A DNA stretch of 64,000 nucleotides from Sporolactobacillus laevolacticus DSM 442 (GTDB lineage Bacteria; Bacillota; Bacilli; Bacillales; Sporolactobacillaceae): NCBI RefSeq assembly GCF_000497245.1, contig NZ_AWTC01000006.1:124001-188000 (forward strand), written 5' to 3'. The notes beneath the pieces are model-generated. The model saw only the letters and a program-made list of their open reading frames with translations, ran no database searches and had not been told where the DNA came from. Positions 34,392 to 42,101 of the stretch are shown here, in pieces (within the stretch, counting starts at the first letter, position 1; each line of letters opens with the position of its first letter). The position numbers and the translations under genes were made by a program.

Positions 34392-34748
34392 CTACATATT
34401 CCCTCTTATAGATCTAACCTCAAGTAAATAATTTTCATTAAACTTAACCAATTTATTTAGATTTTCTTTTCTTATTTCATCTAAATTCGCTTTAATTTGT
34501 CTATTCCCTACTTCAATTGCATATTTACCAGCTAACCAGGCACCAGCAAAGGATCCAAATAATGTACCAACGGTCTGTATCCAAGCATTAGCATCTGTAT
34601 TCCCTATCCATGACCTAATATTTATTAACCAGAAGAGAATTATCATTATGATCATGCTTGAGAAGATGCCTATAAATAACCCAAGAATTTGGATCTCTTT
34701 GAACTTTTTAATAATCCAATCTTTCCCTTTTGAGAGTTTTACCTTCAA
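34392..34748 (-). CDS. Two-helix membrane protein with coiled-coil tail
   Basis: The 118-residue protein has a basic N-terminus and two membrane helices (LGLFIGIFSSMIIMIILFW and WIQTVGTLFGSFAGAWLAGK), then a charged helix (QIKANLDEIRKENLNKLVKF). It is a common architecture in mobile regions of Bacillales. Function unknown. It may be the N-terminal part of a protein continued by the next frame downstream. Confidence 0.6.
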   Translation of the reverse strand: MKVKLSKGKDWIIKKFKEIQILGLFIGIFSSMIIMIILFWLINIRSWIGNTDANAWIQTVGTLFGSFAGAWLAGKYAIEVGNRQIKANLDEIRKENLNKLVKFNENYLLEVRSIRGNM

Positions 34749-34760
34749 AACTCCTCCCCC

Positions 34761-35285
34761 TCATCCCACTTCCCCGTTCTTACTTAAATGAACTTTCTTT
34801 TTTGGCATCGATGTGCTGATCAATCTCCGAAAGTCGCTTATTACATCATCATTTTTGAAGAATCTCTTTGGAAGAACTACTGCCTGATTCTTTGATACGT
34901 GAATCTGAAACATATCTTTATGTTCGTATGCAGAAATGAAATCTTCCCACTTGAAAAAAGTCTTTGATTTTCCACGAGTTTGCACAACTTCGTCTTTATT
35001 AACATCATACTGAATTTCTTGTTTAATTAATTGATTACTTGAGTATTCATTTCTGACTTTAAGAGGAAAAATAATCGTAATCAATATCCATAAAACTAGC
35101 GCAAAAGCTGCTGCCATTGTAAATGAAATAAGTATTTTGTGAAACAGGATTATATATATCAAAAATAAGATGAAAAAAAATGAAATGCTTGTTATTGTAA
35201 ATAGCTTTCGTCTTGCATAAAAATTATACTTTTTAAATTCACGCCAAGTTAATGTGCCGCCACAATGCACCTCTTCATTTTTCAT
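34761..35285 (-). CDS. YcxB-like membrane protein
   Basis: The 174-residue protein has two adjoining membrane helices (FTITSISFFFILFLIYIILF, FTMAAAFALVLWILITIIF). A C-terminal PH-like YcxB domain follows, with TFFKWEDFISAYEHKDMFQI and VVLPKRFFKNDDVISDFRRL. The ATG has AGGGAG nine bases upstream. The family is widespread but uncharacterised; it is often found beside bacteriocin immunity or mobile genes. Confidence 0.75.
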   Translation of the reverse strand: MKNEEVHCGGTLTWREFKKYNFYARRKLFTITSISFFFILFLIYIILFHKILISFTMAAAFALVLWILITIIFPLKVRNEYSSNQLIKQEIQYDVNKDEVVQTRGKSKTFFKWEDFISAYEHKDMFQIHVSKNQAVVLPKRFFKNDDVISDFRRLISTSMPKKKVHLSKNGEVG

Positions 35286-35307
35286 CGGTTCAACTCCCTG
35301 ACTGTTA

Positions 35308-35552
35308 TTAAAACTCTTCGCCTTCGTCCCATTTCACGCGCTTCACTTTGACCTGGTGCGTCACAATTATCTTCTCCCCGTGTTTCGGAAACTTGGTCAT
35401 TCTCGCCTTACCGTCGCGCGCAACAATGGCAAATGGTTCCCTATTTCCAATTATATCAATATTTAATTGCATTGAGCGTGGAACTATCTTCCGTTCATTT
35501 CGGATTTCATTGTTCGTGGATCAATCGGAACTAACTCTTTATTAATGTTCAT
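35308..35552 (-). pseudogene. XtrA/YqaO-like phage protein, frameshifted
   Basis: ATG at 35552 with AGAAGGA upstream opens MNINKELVPIDP. The frame then closes at a TAG, while a second frame continues EIRNERKIVPRSMQLNID and further IVARDGKARMTKFPKHGEKI, VTHQVKVKRVKWDEGE to the stop at 35308. The latter part is the conserved core of the PBSX/skin XtrA family. A one-base shift near 35515 joins the two. Either decay or a sequencing error. Confidence 0.65.
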
Positions 35553-35590
35553 CGGAAATCCTTCTTATGGTAAAATATTCATATCGGTTG

Positions 35591-35613
35591 ATCGGGAGGA
35601 ATCCCGATTTTTT
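35591..35613 (+). terminator. Terminator hairpin in the leader of the 61-residue gene
   Basis: ATCGGG / CCCGAT stem followed by six T, starting about 10 bases after a likely -10 (TAAAAT). It sits before, not after, a gene on this strand, so it may attenuate that gene. Confidence 0.6.
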
Positions 35614-35629
35614 ATTAGGAGGAAATTCA

Positions 35630-35815
35630 ATGAAACTTTTTAAATATTCATTGTTTGCGATTATCATCTTGACTGGTATATATATGATCTGCGATTTTCT
35701 TTTCGGACTTGAGCAAAGCTATCCTCAAAGCTTGTGGATAAGACTTCCGAAACTATTGTTCTTCGTTTCAGTTTTTATTTACGTGATTTCTTTTTCAAAG
35801 AATAGAAATAACTGA
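35630..35815 (+). CDS. 61-residue two-helix membrane protein
   Basis: ATG at 35630 with TTAGGAGG eight bases upstream. There are two hydrophobic helices (FKYSLFAIIILTGIYMICDF and LPKLLFFVSVFIYVISF) with a short loop and basic tail. No family recognised. The terminator-like hairpin between promoter and start suggests conditional expression. Confidence 0.65.
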   Translation: MKLFKYSLFAIIILTGIYMICDFLFGLEQSYPQSLWIRLPKLLFFVSVFIYVISFSKNRNN

Positions 35816-35931
35816 TGCTACACTTTAGTGTCATACTGCAACAAACAGGACGCTTTCTTGTAATGATCAACGTAGAGTAATAGAGATTAATCAGCAAACT
35901 TGTTTAACTAAATATATCAGGAGTGACTTCT

Positions 35932-36018
35932 ATGTTTGATTTAATTAGTTATATTGTTGCGGATATCATCGGAAGCTCATTAAGTTGGTTGTACCGTAAA
36001 GTGTTCCGAAAAAATTAA
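35932..36018 (+). CDS. 28-residue membrane-anchoring peptide
   Basis: ATG at 35932 with CAGGAGTG eight bases upstream. It has a hydrophobic helix (MFDLISYIVADIIGSSLSWL) and a basic C-terminal tail (YRKVFRKN). The helix-then-basic order is common in type I toxins and small membrane regulators. No homologue recognised. Confidence 0.5.
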   Translation: MFDLISYIVADIIGSSLSWLYRKVFRKN

Positions 36019-36057
36019 AATTAAAATTTGTAAGTGTTTCTTATTCAGGTTAGCTGC

Positions 36058-36168
36058 CTACTCTGATACAGCCCACTGATACTTCATTACGTACATCTCT
36101 GGCATGTTCGGTCTCACCAAAACTTCCACGATTATCTCTCTGAATAAATCAAGCTGCATAACTGGCAA
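36058..36168 (-). CDS. 36-residue phage-type protein
   Basis: TTG start at 36168 directly after GGGAGGAGAATATT, with MPVMQLDLFREIIVEVLVRP and then NMPEMYVMKYQWAVSE. Helical and soluble. The ribosome site is strong. No family named. Confidence 0.5.
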   Translation of the reverse strand: MPVMQLDLFREIIVEVLVRPNMPEMYVMKYQWAVSE

Positions 36169-36228
36169 AAATATTCTCCTCCCGGATAAATAGTGATAAG
36201 ATAAACAAAAATCATGTTTGGAGTAGTC

Positions 36229-36665
36229 ATGCAAATCATAAAAAACGCGTTAAAGGTTATCTTTTTAAGCGCATTGCACGCAGTATGTCTTTTTATCGTT
36301 ACCTTTCCAATGTTTCGGCCATTTCAAATAGCCTCTTGGTTTCGTATTTTTTTAATACCTTTGAACATATCTATTTCACAACAATTATTATTGGGGCAAT
36401 TGTTTATTTTTACTTGATTGTTAGGATGACATCCTCATTGATAAACGGCCATCCAATATCTTTTTTAACTACGTTGCTATGGATTCCTTTTTGGATTGCT
36501 ATCACCTACTTCTCAACATGGATTCCTAATGCTAATCCTAATGACGGAGATAACTACGGTGCTGCCTTTATCCTGTTGTTTCTACTCTGTGTATATCCTA
36601 TCTTTATTGGAGTCGCGTGCGCTTTTGGGATTGAAAGAAAAAATAATCAAAACAAAGACTCCTGA
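36229..36665 (+). pseudogene. Four-helix membrane protein, frameshifted at a T7 run
   Basis: ATG at 36229 with TTTGGAG eight bases upstream opens MQIIKNALKVIFLSALHAVC. In this frame the sequence degenerates after the seven-T run at 36347-36353, while the neighbouring frame continues as a clean membrane protein (TTIIIGAIVYFYLIVRM and more) to 36665. A one-base change in the homopolymer restores one protein of about 145 residues. Slippage, mutation or sequencing error are all possible. Confidence 0.6.
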
Positions 36666-36732
36666 TAAAACCCCGTCCGCGCAGCTATCGGGTTGATCCA
36701 TAAGACTTCAGTACGTTTCTGCCCTGTCTCAA

Positions 36733-37377
36733 TCACTTGACTTGATTCCTCACGTACCCATCCAGACATCGTTTCATCATGCAATTGGCTTGTGTATATC
36801 CAAATATGATAACCGGTCCTGGATGATCAATCAGAGTTGCAAGCAAGTCAGCGTGTTCATCATCAGTCATTTCGTACTTATAAATGTTTCCATTTCTCGT
36901 TTCAGATAGATTTGGTGGATCTGTATAGATTAATACATCTTTCCTTTTGTACCGCTTGATGATATCTAGAGCAGGCCGGCATTCAATCCGTACTTCTTTA
37001 AGTCGCTCAGCTACTCGTTGCAGCTTATCCGGTATACTGTTCCATTGCTTAATTCGATAGGAATCATCCGCTGTTCCCCGTTCTAAATTCTTATCACCAC
37101 CAAATTGACAGGATAGATACTCTTCACGGCTGTATGGGGTCCATTGGACTGCTCTTGCAAGTTCCTCAGGATAATCCCGAATCACCCGAAATAAATTAAC
37201 CACATTACCGTCAATGTCATTGATGGTGCCTTGTTCTGATCTTAACTTGTTGAAGAACACCGCACCACTGCCGAAGAACGTTTCCAAATAAGTGCTATGT
37301 TCCGGCATGTGATTGATAATCCAGCTGGCCATGCTCCATTTACTGCCGGGATAATGCAGGATACGCGGTATGGACAT
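36733..37377 (-). CDS. D12-class adenine-N6 DNA methyltransferase, degenerate
   Basis: Phage-type Dam relative. The SAM-binding motif is YLETFFGSGAVFFNKL and the motif IV equivalent is LIYTDPPNLSETRNG. The catalytic motif should read DPPY; here the Tyr is Asn. The region between about residues 85 and 110 is shorter than in relatives, and the C-terminus ends early (214 residues). The enzyme is probably inactive. The ATG at 37377 has GGAGG ten bases upstream. Confidence 0.75.
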   Translation of the reverse strand: MSIPRILHYPGSKWSMASWIINHMPEHSTYLETFFGSGAVFFNKLRSEQGTINDIDGNVVNLFRVIRDYPEELARAVQWTPYSREEYLSCQFGGDKNLERGTADDSYRIKQWNSIPDKLQRVAERLKEVRIECRPALDIIKRYKRKDVLIYTDPPNLSETRNGNIYKYEMTDDEHADLLATLIDHPGPVIIFGYTQANCMMKRCLDGYVRNQVK

Positions 37378-37446
37378 TGCTCTCATCCTCCTATCTTTTC
37401 AAAAATTTCAGCACCATTCCGATATAATAAGAAGGAGGCGAATTAC

Positions 37447-37620
37447 TTGGATATTGCATCTGCATCAATTGGTATGAACCAAACATTACTCAGTCAGAAT
37501 GTAAGCCTTGCTGTTACTAAATTGGCTTTGAACAGTGCTCAGCAAAACGGAGCTCAATTTATTCAAACGCTTCAGGCTTCAGATCCGAATTTGGGAAATA
37601 TCATCGACCTAAAAGTATAA
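37447..37620 (+). CDS. YjfB-family small protein
   Basis: The 57-residue protein starts at a TTG with AAGGAGG eight bases upstream. MDIASASIGMNQTLLSQNVS and DPNLGNIIDLKV match the YjfB 'putative motility protein' family, common in motile Bacillales. Function is not established. A terminator follows. It is divergent from the methylase gene. Confidence 0.8.
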   Translation: MDIASASIGMNQTLLSQNVSLAVTKLALNSAQQNGAQFIQTLQASDPNLGNIIDLKV

Positions 37621-37628
37621 GGATCGAA

Positions 37629-37658
37629 AAAATGTATCTCAATTGGGATGCATTTTTT
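37629..37658 (+). terminator. Terminator of the yjfB-like gene
   Basis: AAAATGTATC / GATGCATTTT stem (one G-U pair) and a T6 run. 37659-37796 shows no gene. Confidence 0.8.
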
Positions 37659-37796
37659 CTTCTCCTCACCATTTCTTCTCACTGACTCCTTTCCAACCAT
37701 CCCGTAAACGCACGTTCATCGTGTATCTGTAACAGCTCATACAGGTGCACTTTTTGGTCCCCTTCCAAACGAAAAAGCATTATCCACCGTAATATC

Positions 37797-38088
37797 AAAA
37801 GAAGATGTTCGCCAGATGTCAAAAATGCTTAAAGGGTTCCCTGTCCGAATTTCCGGCACACTATCTATTGAAAAAGCATTTATAACAGGCGGCGGTGTTT
37901 CTCTCAAAGAAGTGAATCCAAAAACATTGGAATCAAAGCTTATGCCCGGTCTTTATTTCTGCGGGGAAATCTTAGATATTCATGGTTATACGGGTGGATA
38001 TAACGTTACATCTGCTTTTGTTACCGGGCATGCCGCAGGCAAAGCAGCCGCCGAGCGAGCAATTTATGTACATAAACAACAAGAATAA
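37797..38088 (+). pseudogene. Second copy of the 3' end of the HI0933-like flavoprotein gene
   Basis: About 90 codons ([20 protein letters not shown] through the [20 protein letters not shown] region) align with the last quarter of the gene at 29460. By eye about nine bases in ten match, with one identical stretch of over 40 bases and most differences at third codon positions. Its N-terminal three-quarters are missing. It is the right border of the island: either the displaced original 3' end after insertion, or the end of a second homologue. Confidence 0.85.
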
Positions 38089-38133
38089 CCTTTGAGGTAT
38101 GATCATTACGATAAATTCGTGAAATCCTAACCT

Positions 38134-38183
38134 GAAATAGAAAAGGAAGCGCCACAGAATATCGGCGCTTCCTTTTCTATTTC
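38134..38183. terminator. Strong bidirectional terminator between island edge and fhs
   Basis: Perfect 20-bp stem with arms 38134-38153 and 38164-38183 (core GGAAGCGCC / GGCGCTTCC) and a 10-base loop. Confidence 0.92.
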
Positions 38184-38210
38184 AATATATACTTATTTTC
38201 TTGTCGAACA

Positions 38211-39902
38211 TTAAAACAAGCCAACAGCTTTCCCGTTTGCGTCAACATCCATATTAAGTGCTGCCGGCTGTTTCGGCAACCCTGGCATCGTCAACACACT
38301 TCCTGTCATGACAACAATGAATCCTGCACCAACGGATGCCTTTAATTCACGCACATGAATCGTGAAATCCTTCGGCCGTCCTATCTCTTTCGGGTTATCC
38401 GAAAGAGAATACTGAGTTTTCGCGATGCAGACCGGGAATTTATCCCAGCCATTTTTCTTTATTGCTTTGAGCTGTTTTAACGCCTTTGGTGAGAATTCAA
38501 CATCTTTACCGCCATATACCTTCTTTACTACGGCATTGATTTTATCTTCAACAGAGTCGGTAAGCTCATAGATGGGCTTAAAGTTATTCTCTTGCTTCTC
38601 TACGGTCTCTACTACTAATTGAGCCAGCTCCTTGCCGCCTTCACCGCCTTGTTCCCACACTTTAGCTAAAGCGACCGGATGTCCGTTAGAGGCACACCAA
38701 TCCTTCACATAAGCAACTTCACGATCTGTGTCAAAAATGAAATGATTGATCGCAACGACATATGGTAAGCCAAATGCCTGGATGGTATCGATGTGGCATG
38801 CCAAGTTTTCCATGCCACGGGCAAGAGCGTCCAGATCTTCATGTTTCAGTTCTTCTTTGGTCAGTCCGCCATGCATCTTCAGCGCGCGGATTGTAGCTAC
38901 GATGACGACCGCGCTTGGTTCGAAATGTCCGGCACGTGTTGTGATATCCAAGAATTTTTCAGCACCCAAATCAGCACCAAATCCGGCTTCTGTAATCAGA
39001 TAATCGCCAAGTTTAGCTCCTATTTTCGTTGCTAACACACTGTTGCAACCATGCGCAATATTCGCAAATGGTCCACCATGGACGAATGCCGGCGTGTTTT
39101 CCAGGGTCTGGACAAGATTCGGATGAATCGCTTGTTTAAGCAACAAGGTTAATGCGCCTTCAACCTTCAAATCACGAACAAACACCGGATTACCTTCATA
39201 TGTATAGGCAACCAACATACTGCTAAGGCGCGACTTAAGATCGACAAGATTTTCCGATAGACATAGAATGGCCATAATTTCGGAGGCAACAGTTATATCA
39301 AACCCATCTTCACGAGGGACACCGTTAGTCCGCCCCCCAAGCCCGACAATAACATGCCTCAGAGCCCTGTCATTTAAATCTAAGACACGTTTCCAGACAA
39401 TGCGTCGCGGATCAATATTCAGTTCATTTCCTTGTTGAATATGGTTATCAAGGAAAGCTGCCAACGCGTTATGTGCGGTTGTAATCGCGTGAAAGTCACC
39501 CGTAAAATGCAAATTAATATCTTCCATTGGCACAACTTGCGCATAGCCTCCGCCAGCTGCCCCGCCTTTCATACCCATCGTTGGTCCGAGAGATGGTTCG
39601 CGAAGAGCGATCACGGCTTTGCGCCCAATTTTATTAAGTGCTTGTCCCAACCCTACAGTTACCGTTGACTTTCCTTCTCCAGCCGGTGTCGGGTTAATTG
39701 ATGTGACGAGAATTACTTTGCCATCAGCTTTATCGTTCATTTTTTCCAGCGTGTCAACTGATACCTTAGCTTTATAGCGCCCGTAAGGTTCCCAATCGCT
39801 GTCCTTCAGCCCGAGTTGTTCGGCAATTTTCCCGATCGGTTCAAGCACTGCCTCCTGAGCTATTTCAATATCCGATTTAACTGTTTTCGATGTCTCTGAC
39901 AT
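38211..39902 (-). CDS. fhs: Formate-tetrahydrofolate ligase
   Basis: ATP-dependent formation of 10-formyl-THF from formate, feeding one-carbon metabolism. The 563-residue protein, usual length, has the ATP loop [18 protein letters not shown], the [18 protein letters not shown] block and [18 protein letters not shown]. The substrate is shared with the thyA/folA pathway at 24-25 kb. No THF riboswitch was found in the leader. Confidence 0.96.
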   Translation of the reverse strand: MSETSKTVKSDIEIAQEAVLEPIGKIAEQLGLKDSDWEPYGRYKAKVSVDTLEKMNDKADGKVILVTSINPTPAGEGKSTVTVGLGQALNKIGRKAVIALREPSLGPTMGMKGGAAGGGYAQVVPMEDINLHFTGDFHAITTAHNALAAFLDNHIQQGNELNIDPRRIVWKRVLDLNDRALRHVIVGLGGRTNGVPREDGFDITVASEIMAILCLSENLVDLKSRLSSMLVAYTYEGNPVFVRDLKVEGALTLLLKQAIHPNLVQTLENTPAFVHGGPFANIAHGCNSVLATKIGAKLGDYLITEAGFGADLGAEKFLDITTRAGHFEPSAVVIVATIRALKMHGGLTKEELKHEDLDALARGMENLACHIDTIQAFGLPYVVAINHFIFDTDREVAYVKDWCASNGHPVALAKVWEQGGEGGKELAQLVVETVEKQENNFKPIYELTDSVEDKINAVVKKVYGGKDVEFSPKALKQLKAIKKNGWDKFPVCIAKTQYSLSDNPKEIGRPKDFTIHVRELKASVGAGFIVVMTGSVLTMPGLPKQPAALNMDVDANGKAVGLF

Positions 39903-40043
39903 ATTCTCTTAATCACCCATTCAATAATAAAGTTGTCCAGCCATTTCTCTTTTATTATGATAACATAATGTGAGTGCCGCTAAAATGTCAGGAAAGTAAT
40001 TCGTACGGCAATTTTTCTATATGCATGAACATTTCACAAGGAT

Positions 40044-40475
40044 GTGTTGAGCTTGATCGAAGTTTCATTCGATGGCGCGGCAACTGGTAATCCAGGGCTC
40101 GCTGGCGGTGGATTGTATATAAATGAAGGAAACGGAAAAGAAATTAGGCACTCATTTGCTCTGGGTACGCTCTCCAGCAACCATGAGGCGGAATTTGCTG
40201 CACTTGTAACAGCTTTGCAATTCTGTGTTGATCAGGGCTATCGCGCAGTATCCTTCCGGACAGATTCTCAACTTGTCAATCATGGACTAGAAAAACAGCA
40301 TGTCAAAAATGCGCTCTATTCACCCTATTTACATCAAGCTATGGAACTCATTGAACACTTTGATTTGTTTTTCTGCAAATGGATTCCGGACAATCAAAAC
40401 AAAAATGCGGATTCACTAGCCCGTCTTGCGATTCAAAAACAACTGCATGCTAAACAGAAAAAGGAGGACGTTTAA
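40044..40475 (+). CDS. RNase H-like protein (YpdQ/YpeP type)
   Basis: The 143-residue RNase H fold has the four acidic positions in order: VSFDGAATGNPG, NHEAEFAAL, FRTDSQLVNH and NADSLARLA. This group removes RNA from hybrids or has a reduced activity; B. subtilis relatives are not essential. The start is a GTG or one of two nearby TTGs after AAGGAT; the exact one is uncertain. The next gene starts on its last stop base. Confidence 0.85.
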   Translation: MLSLIEVSFDGAATGNPGLAGGGLYINEGNGKEIRHSFALGTLSSNHEAEFAALVTALQFCVDQGYRAVSFRTDSQLVNHGLEKQHVKNALYSPYLHQAMELIEHFDLFFCKWIPDNQNKNADSLARLAIQKQLHAKQKKEDV

Positions 40476-41401
40476 TGAATCTAAAACGTGTGTTAATGGC
40501 AGATTCTGCTTTGCTCGGAATCACCTTCGTTTGGGGCACGACCTTTATCATTGTCCAGAACATTCTCGATAAGCTGACACCGCTGACTTTTAATGCCTGG
40601 CGATTTTTTTTCGCAGCTTTATTTTTAGTGTTGTGGCAGTTAATCATTAAGAAGAAAAAAAGCGGTTCGAGCATTCGCCGTTACAATTGGAAGCTGATCG
40701 CGTCAGGTGGGCTATTGGGCTGCTTTCTTTTTGCAGGATATGTCTGTCAAACCATTGGCCTGCTTTATACTTCTGCTTCGAACGCGGCGTTCATCACGGG
40801 TCTAAGTGTTGTTCTCGTCCCTGTTTTCTCAGCGCTGTTATTGCGGAAGCCGCCACAATCAGCAGCTATCGCCGGCGTGATCTTTGCCGCCATCGGCTTG
40901 TTTTTCCTGACTACGAAAGGCCAATTTTCATTGAATAAAGGCGACCTGATTGTTCTTGTCAGCGCTGTTACGTTCGCCTTACATATTATATTCACCGCAA
41001 AAATCACTGAGCATTTCAACAGTATGTCTCTAACTATTGTTCAGCTTACTGCTGTTGCGATCCTTGCATTCGTTATCGGCCTGATTTTTGACGGAGGAAA
41101 AGTAATTGATACCCATACACTTTTTCAGACGGATGTTATTCTGGTCATTCTATTTATGGCATTATTCGCTACCGCTTTTGCCTTTCTGCTTCAAACCGCT
41201 CTGCAAAAAGAAACACCTGCCACACATGTTGGTATCATCTACATTATGGAACCCGTATTTGCGGCGTGGACATCAGTTATTTTTCAAAACGCGCGATTAG
41301 GGGTTGGAGAATTAACAGGATCGTTGCTTATCCTTATAGGCATGCTGTTTGCCGAATGGCCTGGGAAGCGTGGGAAACATCAAAAAGTTGAGTCTCAATG
41401 A
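40475..41401 (+). CDS. EamA-family (DMT) transporter
   Basis: The 308-residue protein has ten predicted helices and two EamA repeats. It starts LLGITFVWGTTFIIVQNILD, with the second repeat starting near residue 150. The family exports amino acids or metabolites; substrate unknown. ATG after AAAGGAGG, overlapping the RNase H-like stop by one base, so the pair is one operon. A long terminator follows. Confidence 0.9.
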   Translation: MNLKRVLMADSALLGITFVWGTTFIIVQNILDKLTPLTFNAWRFFFAALFLVLWQLIIKKKKSGSSIRRYNWKLIASGGLLGCFLFAGYVCQTIGLLYTSASNAAFITGLSVVLVPVFSALLLRKPPQSAAIAGVIFAAIGLFFLTTKGQFSLNKGDLIVLVSAVTFALHIIFTAKITEHFNSMSLTIVQLTAVAILAFVIGLIFDGGKVIDTHTLFQTDVILVILFMALFATAFAFLLQTALQKETPATHVGIIYIMEPVFAAWTSVIFQNARLGVGELTGSLLILIGMLFAEWPGKRGKHQKVESQ

Positions 41402-41444
41402 ATATCAATCAAGTGAAAAAATTGGATATGATATTAAATTTAAC

Positions 41445-41489
41445 ACACACAAAAGGAACCCGACATATGTACGGGTTCCTTTTGTGTGT
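41445..41489. terminator. Terminator of the EamA gene
   Basis: Perfect 18-bp stem, arms 41445-41462 and 41472-41489, core AAAAGGAACCCG / CGGGTTCCTTTT. Confidence 0.9.
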
Positions 41490-41601
41490 ATGTGTGTAGT
41501 AATGAATCGCGAAACAAATGAATAACTTGGGGAATAAAGATGACCCATTCACCCTTGACTATAACTCAATCATTCGCTTCTTTTATTGATCCGCTGTTGA
41601 A

Positions 41602-41829
41602 TCAACGGGTTAGCGCCATGTATTCTTCAGTCAATTTCATAAATAGTGCTTCATTCCTTGAATCCAAGCTTGCATCAATCTGCTCGCGCAACTGTTTAAC
41701 TTTCTGATTGAATTCCATTTCATCAAGGATCATTTGGGCATACATTTCGACAACCGAGACCTTCGCTTGCTGTTCTTTGTAAACAACTAGCGCCTTCGTA
41801 TTTTCCTGGAAAGAGTGATCATTGTTCAT
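41602..41829 (-). CDS. IDEAL-domain protein
   Basis: The 75-residue protein ends with the IDEAL motif pattern VEMYAQMILDEMEFNQKVKQ and IDASLDSRNEALFMKLTEEY. The domain is found in ClpC adaptors such as McsA/ComK-related proteins and many small Bacillales proteins; no partner is visible here. The ATG at 41829 has AAAGGGGG nine bases upstream. Confidence 0.85.
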   Translation of the reverse strand: MNNDHSFQENTKALVVYKEQQAKVSVVEMYAQMILDEMEFNQKVKQLREQIDASLDSRNEALFMKLTEEYMALTR

Positions 41830-41942
41830 CTTTATTGCCCCCTTTGCACTTTTCATTATTCTACACTACTTTTCTGAAAGTTACAACCATTTAAAATCAT
41901 TTTCTTTTAATTTTTCCAACTATTTTGATAAAATTGGATTAT

Positions 41943-41978
41943 ATTAACAATGCAGGCCTTAAGGCCTGCATTGTTAAT
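41943..41978. repeat. Perfect 36-bp palindrome without loop
   Basis: Centre AAGGCCTTAAGGCCTG; the full arms (ATTAACAATGCAGGCCTT and its exact complement) leave no unpaired loop. No T run follows either arm, so it does not look like a normal terminator. It lies between the IDEAL gene and the cshA terminator. Confidence 0.9.
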
Positions 41979-42053
41979 CAGCATATATATAAATAAAGAT
42001 AAATAGTTAGAACCAATAAAATGGTCTAAATTGTTAATTTTTTTCATAGAGTA

Positions 42054-42081
42054 AAAAAGAAAGAAGCCATCTCGGCTTCTT
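42054..42081 (-). terminator. Terminator of cshA
   Basis: AAGAAGCC / GGCTTCTT with a 5-base loop and TTTCTTTTTT on the minus strand. Confidence 0.85.
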
Positions 42082-42101
42082 CCTCCTCATCCTTTATTGC
42101 A

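Noticed and set aside
34049-34748. Treating the two frames as one frameshifted gene
   Set aside because: The junction has several stops in both frames and a usable TTG start, so two genes are at least as likely; left as separate entries with the doubt noted.
30846-37800. Short exact att core flanking the island
   Set aside because: Beyond the duplicated flavoprotein 3' end no separate short direct repeat could be defined; the identical stretch of over 40 bases inside the two copies may serve, but this is unproven.
39903-40043. Possible THF riboswitch ahead of fhs
   Set aside because: The leader was read for the conserved THF-aptamer core and none was found.
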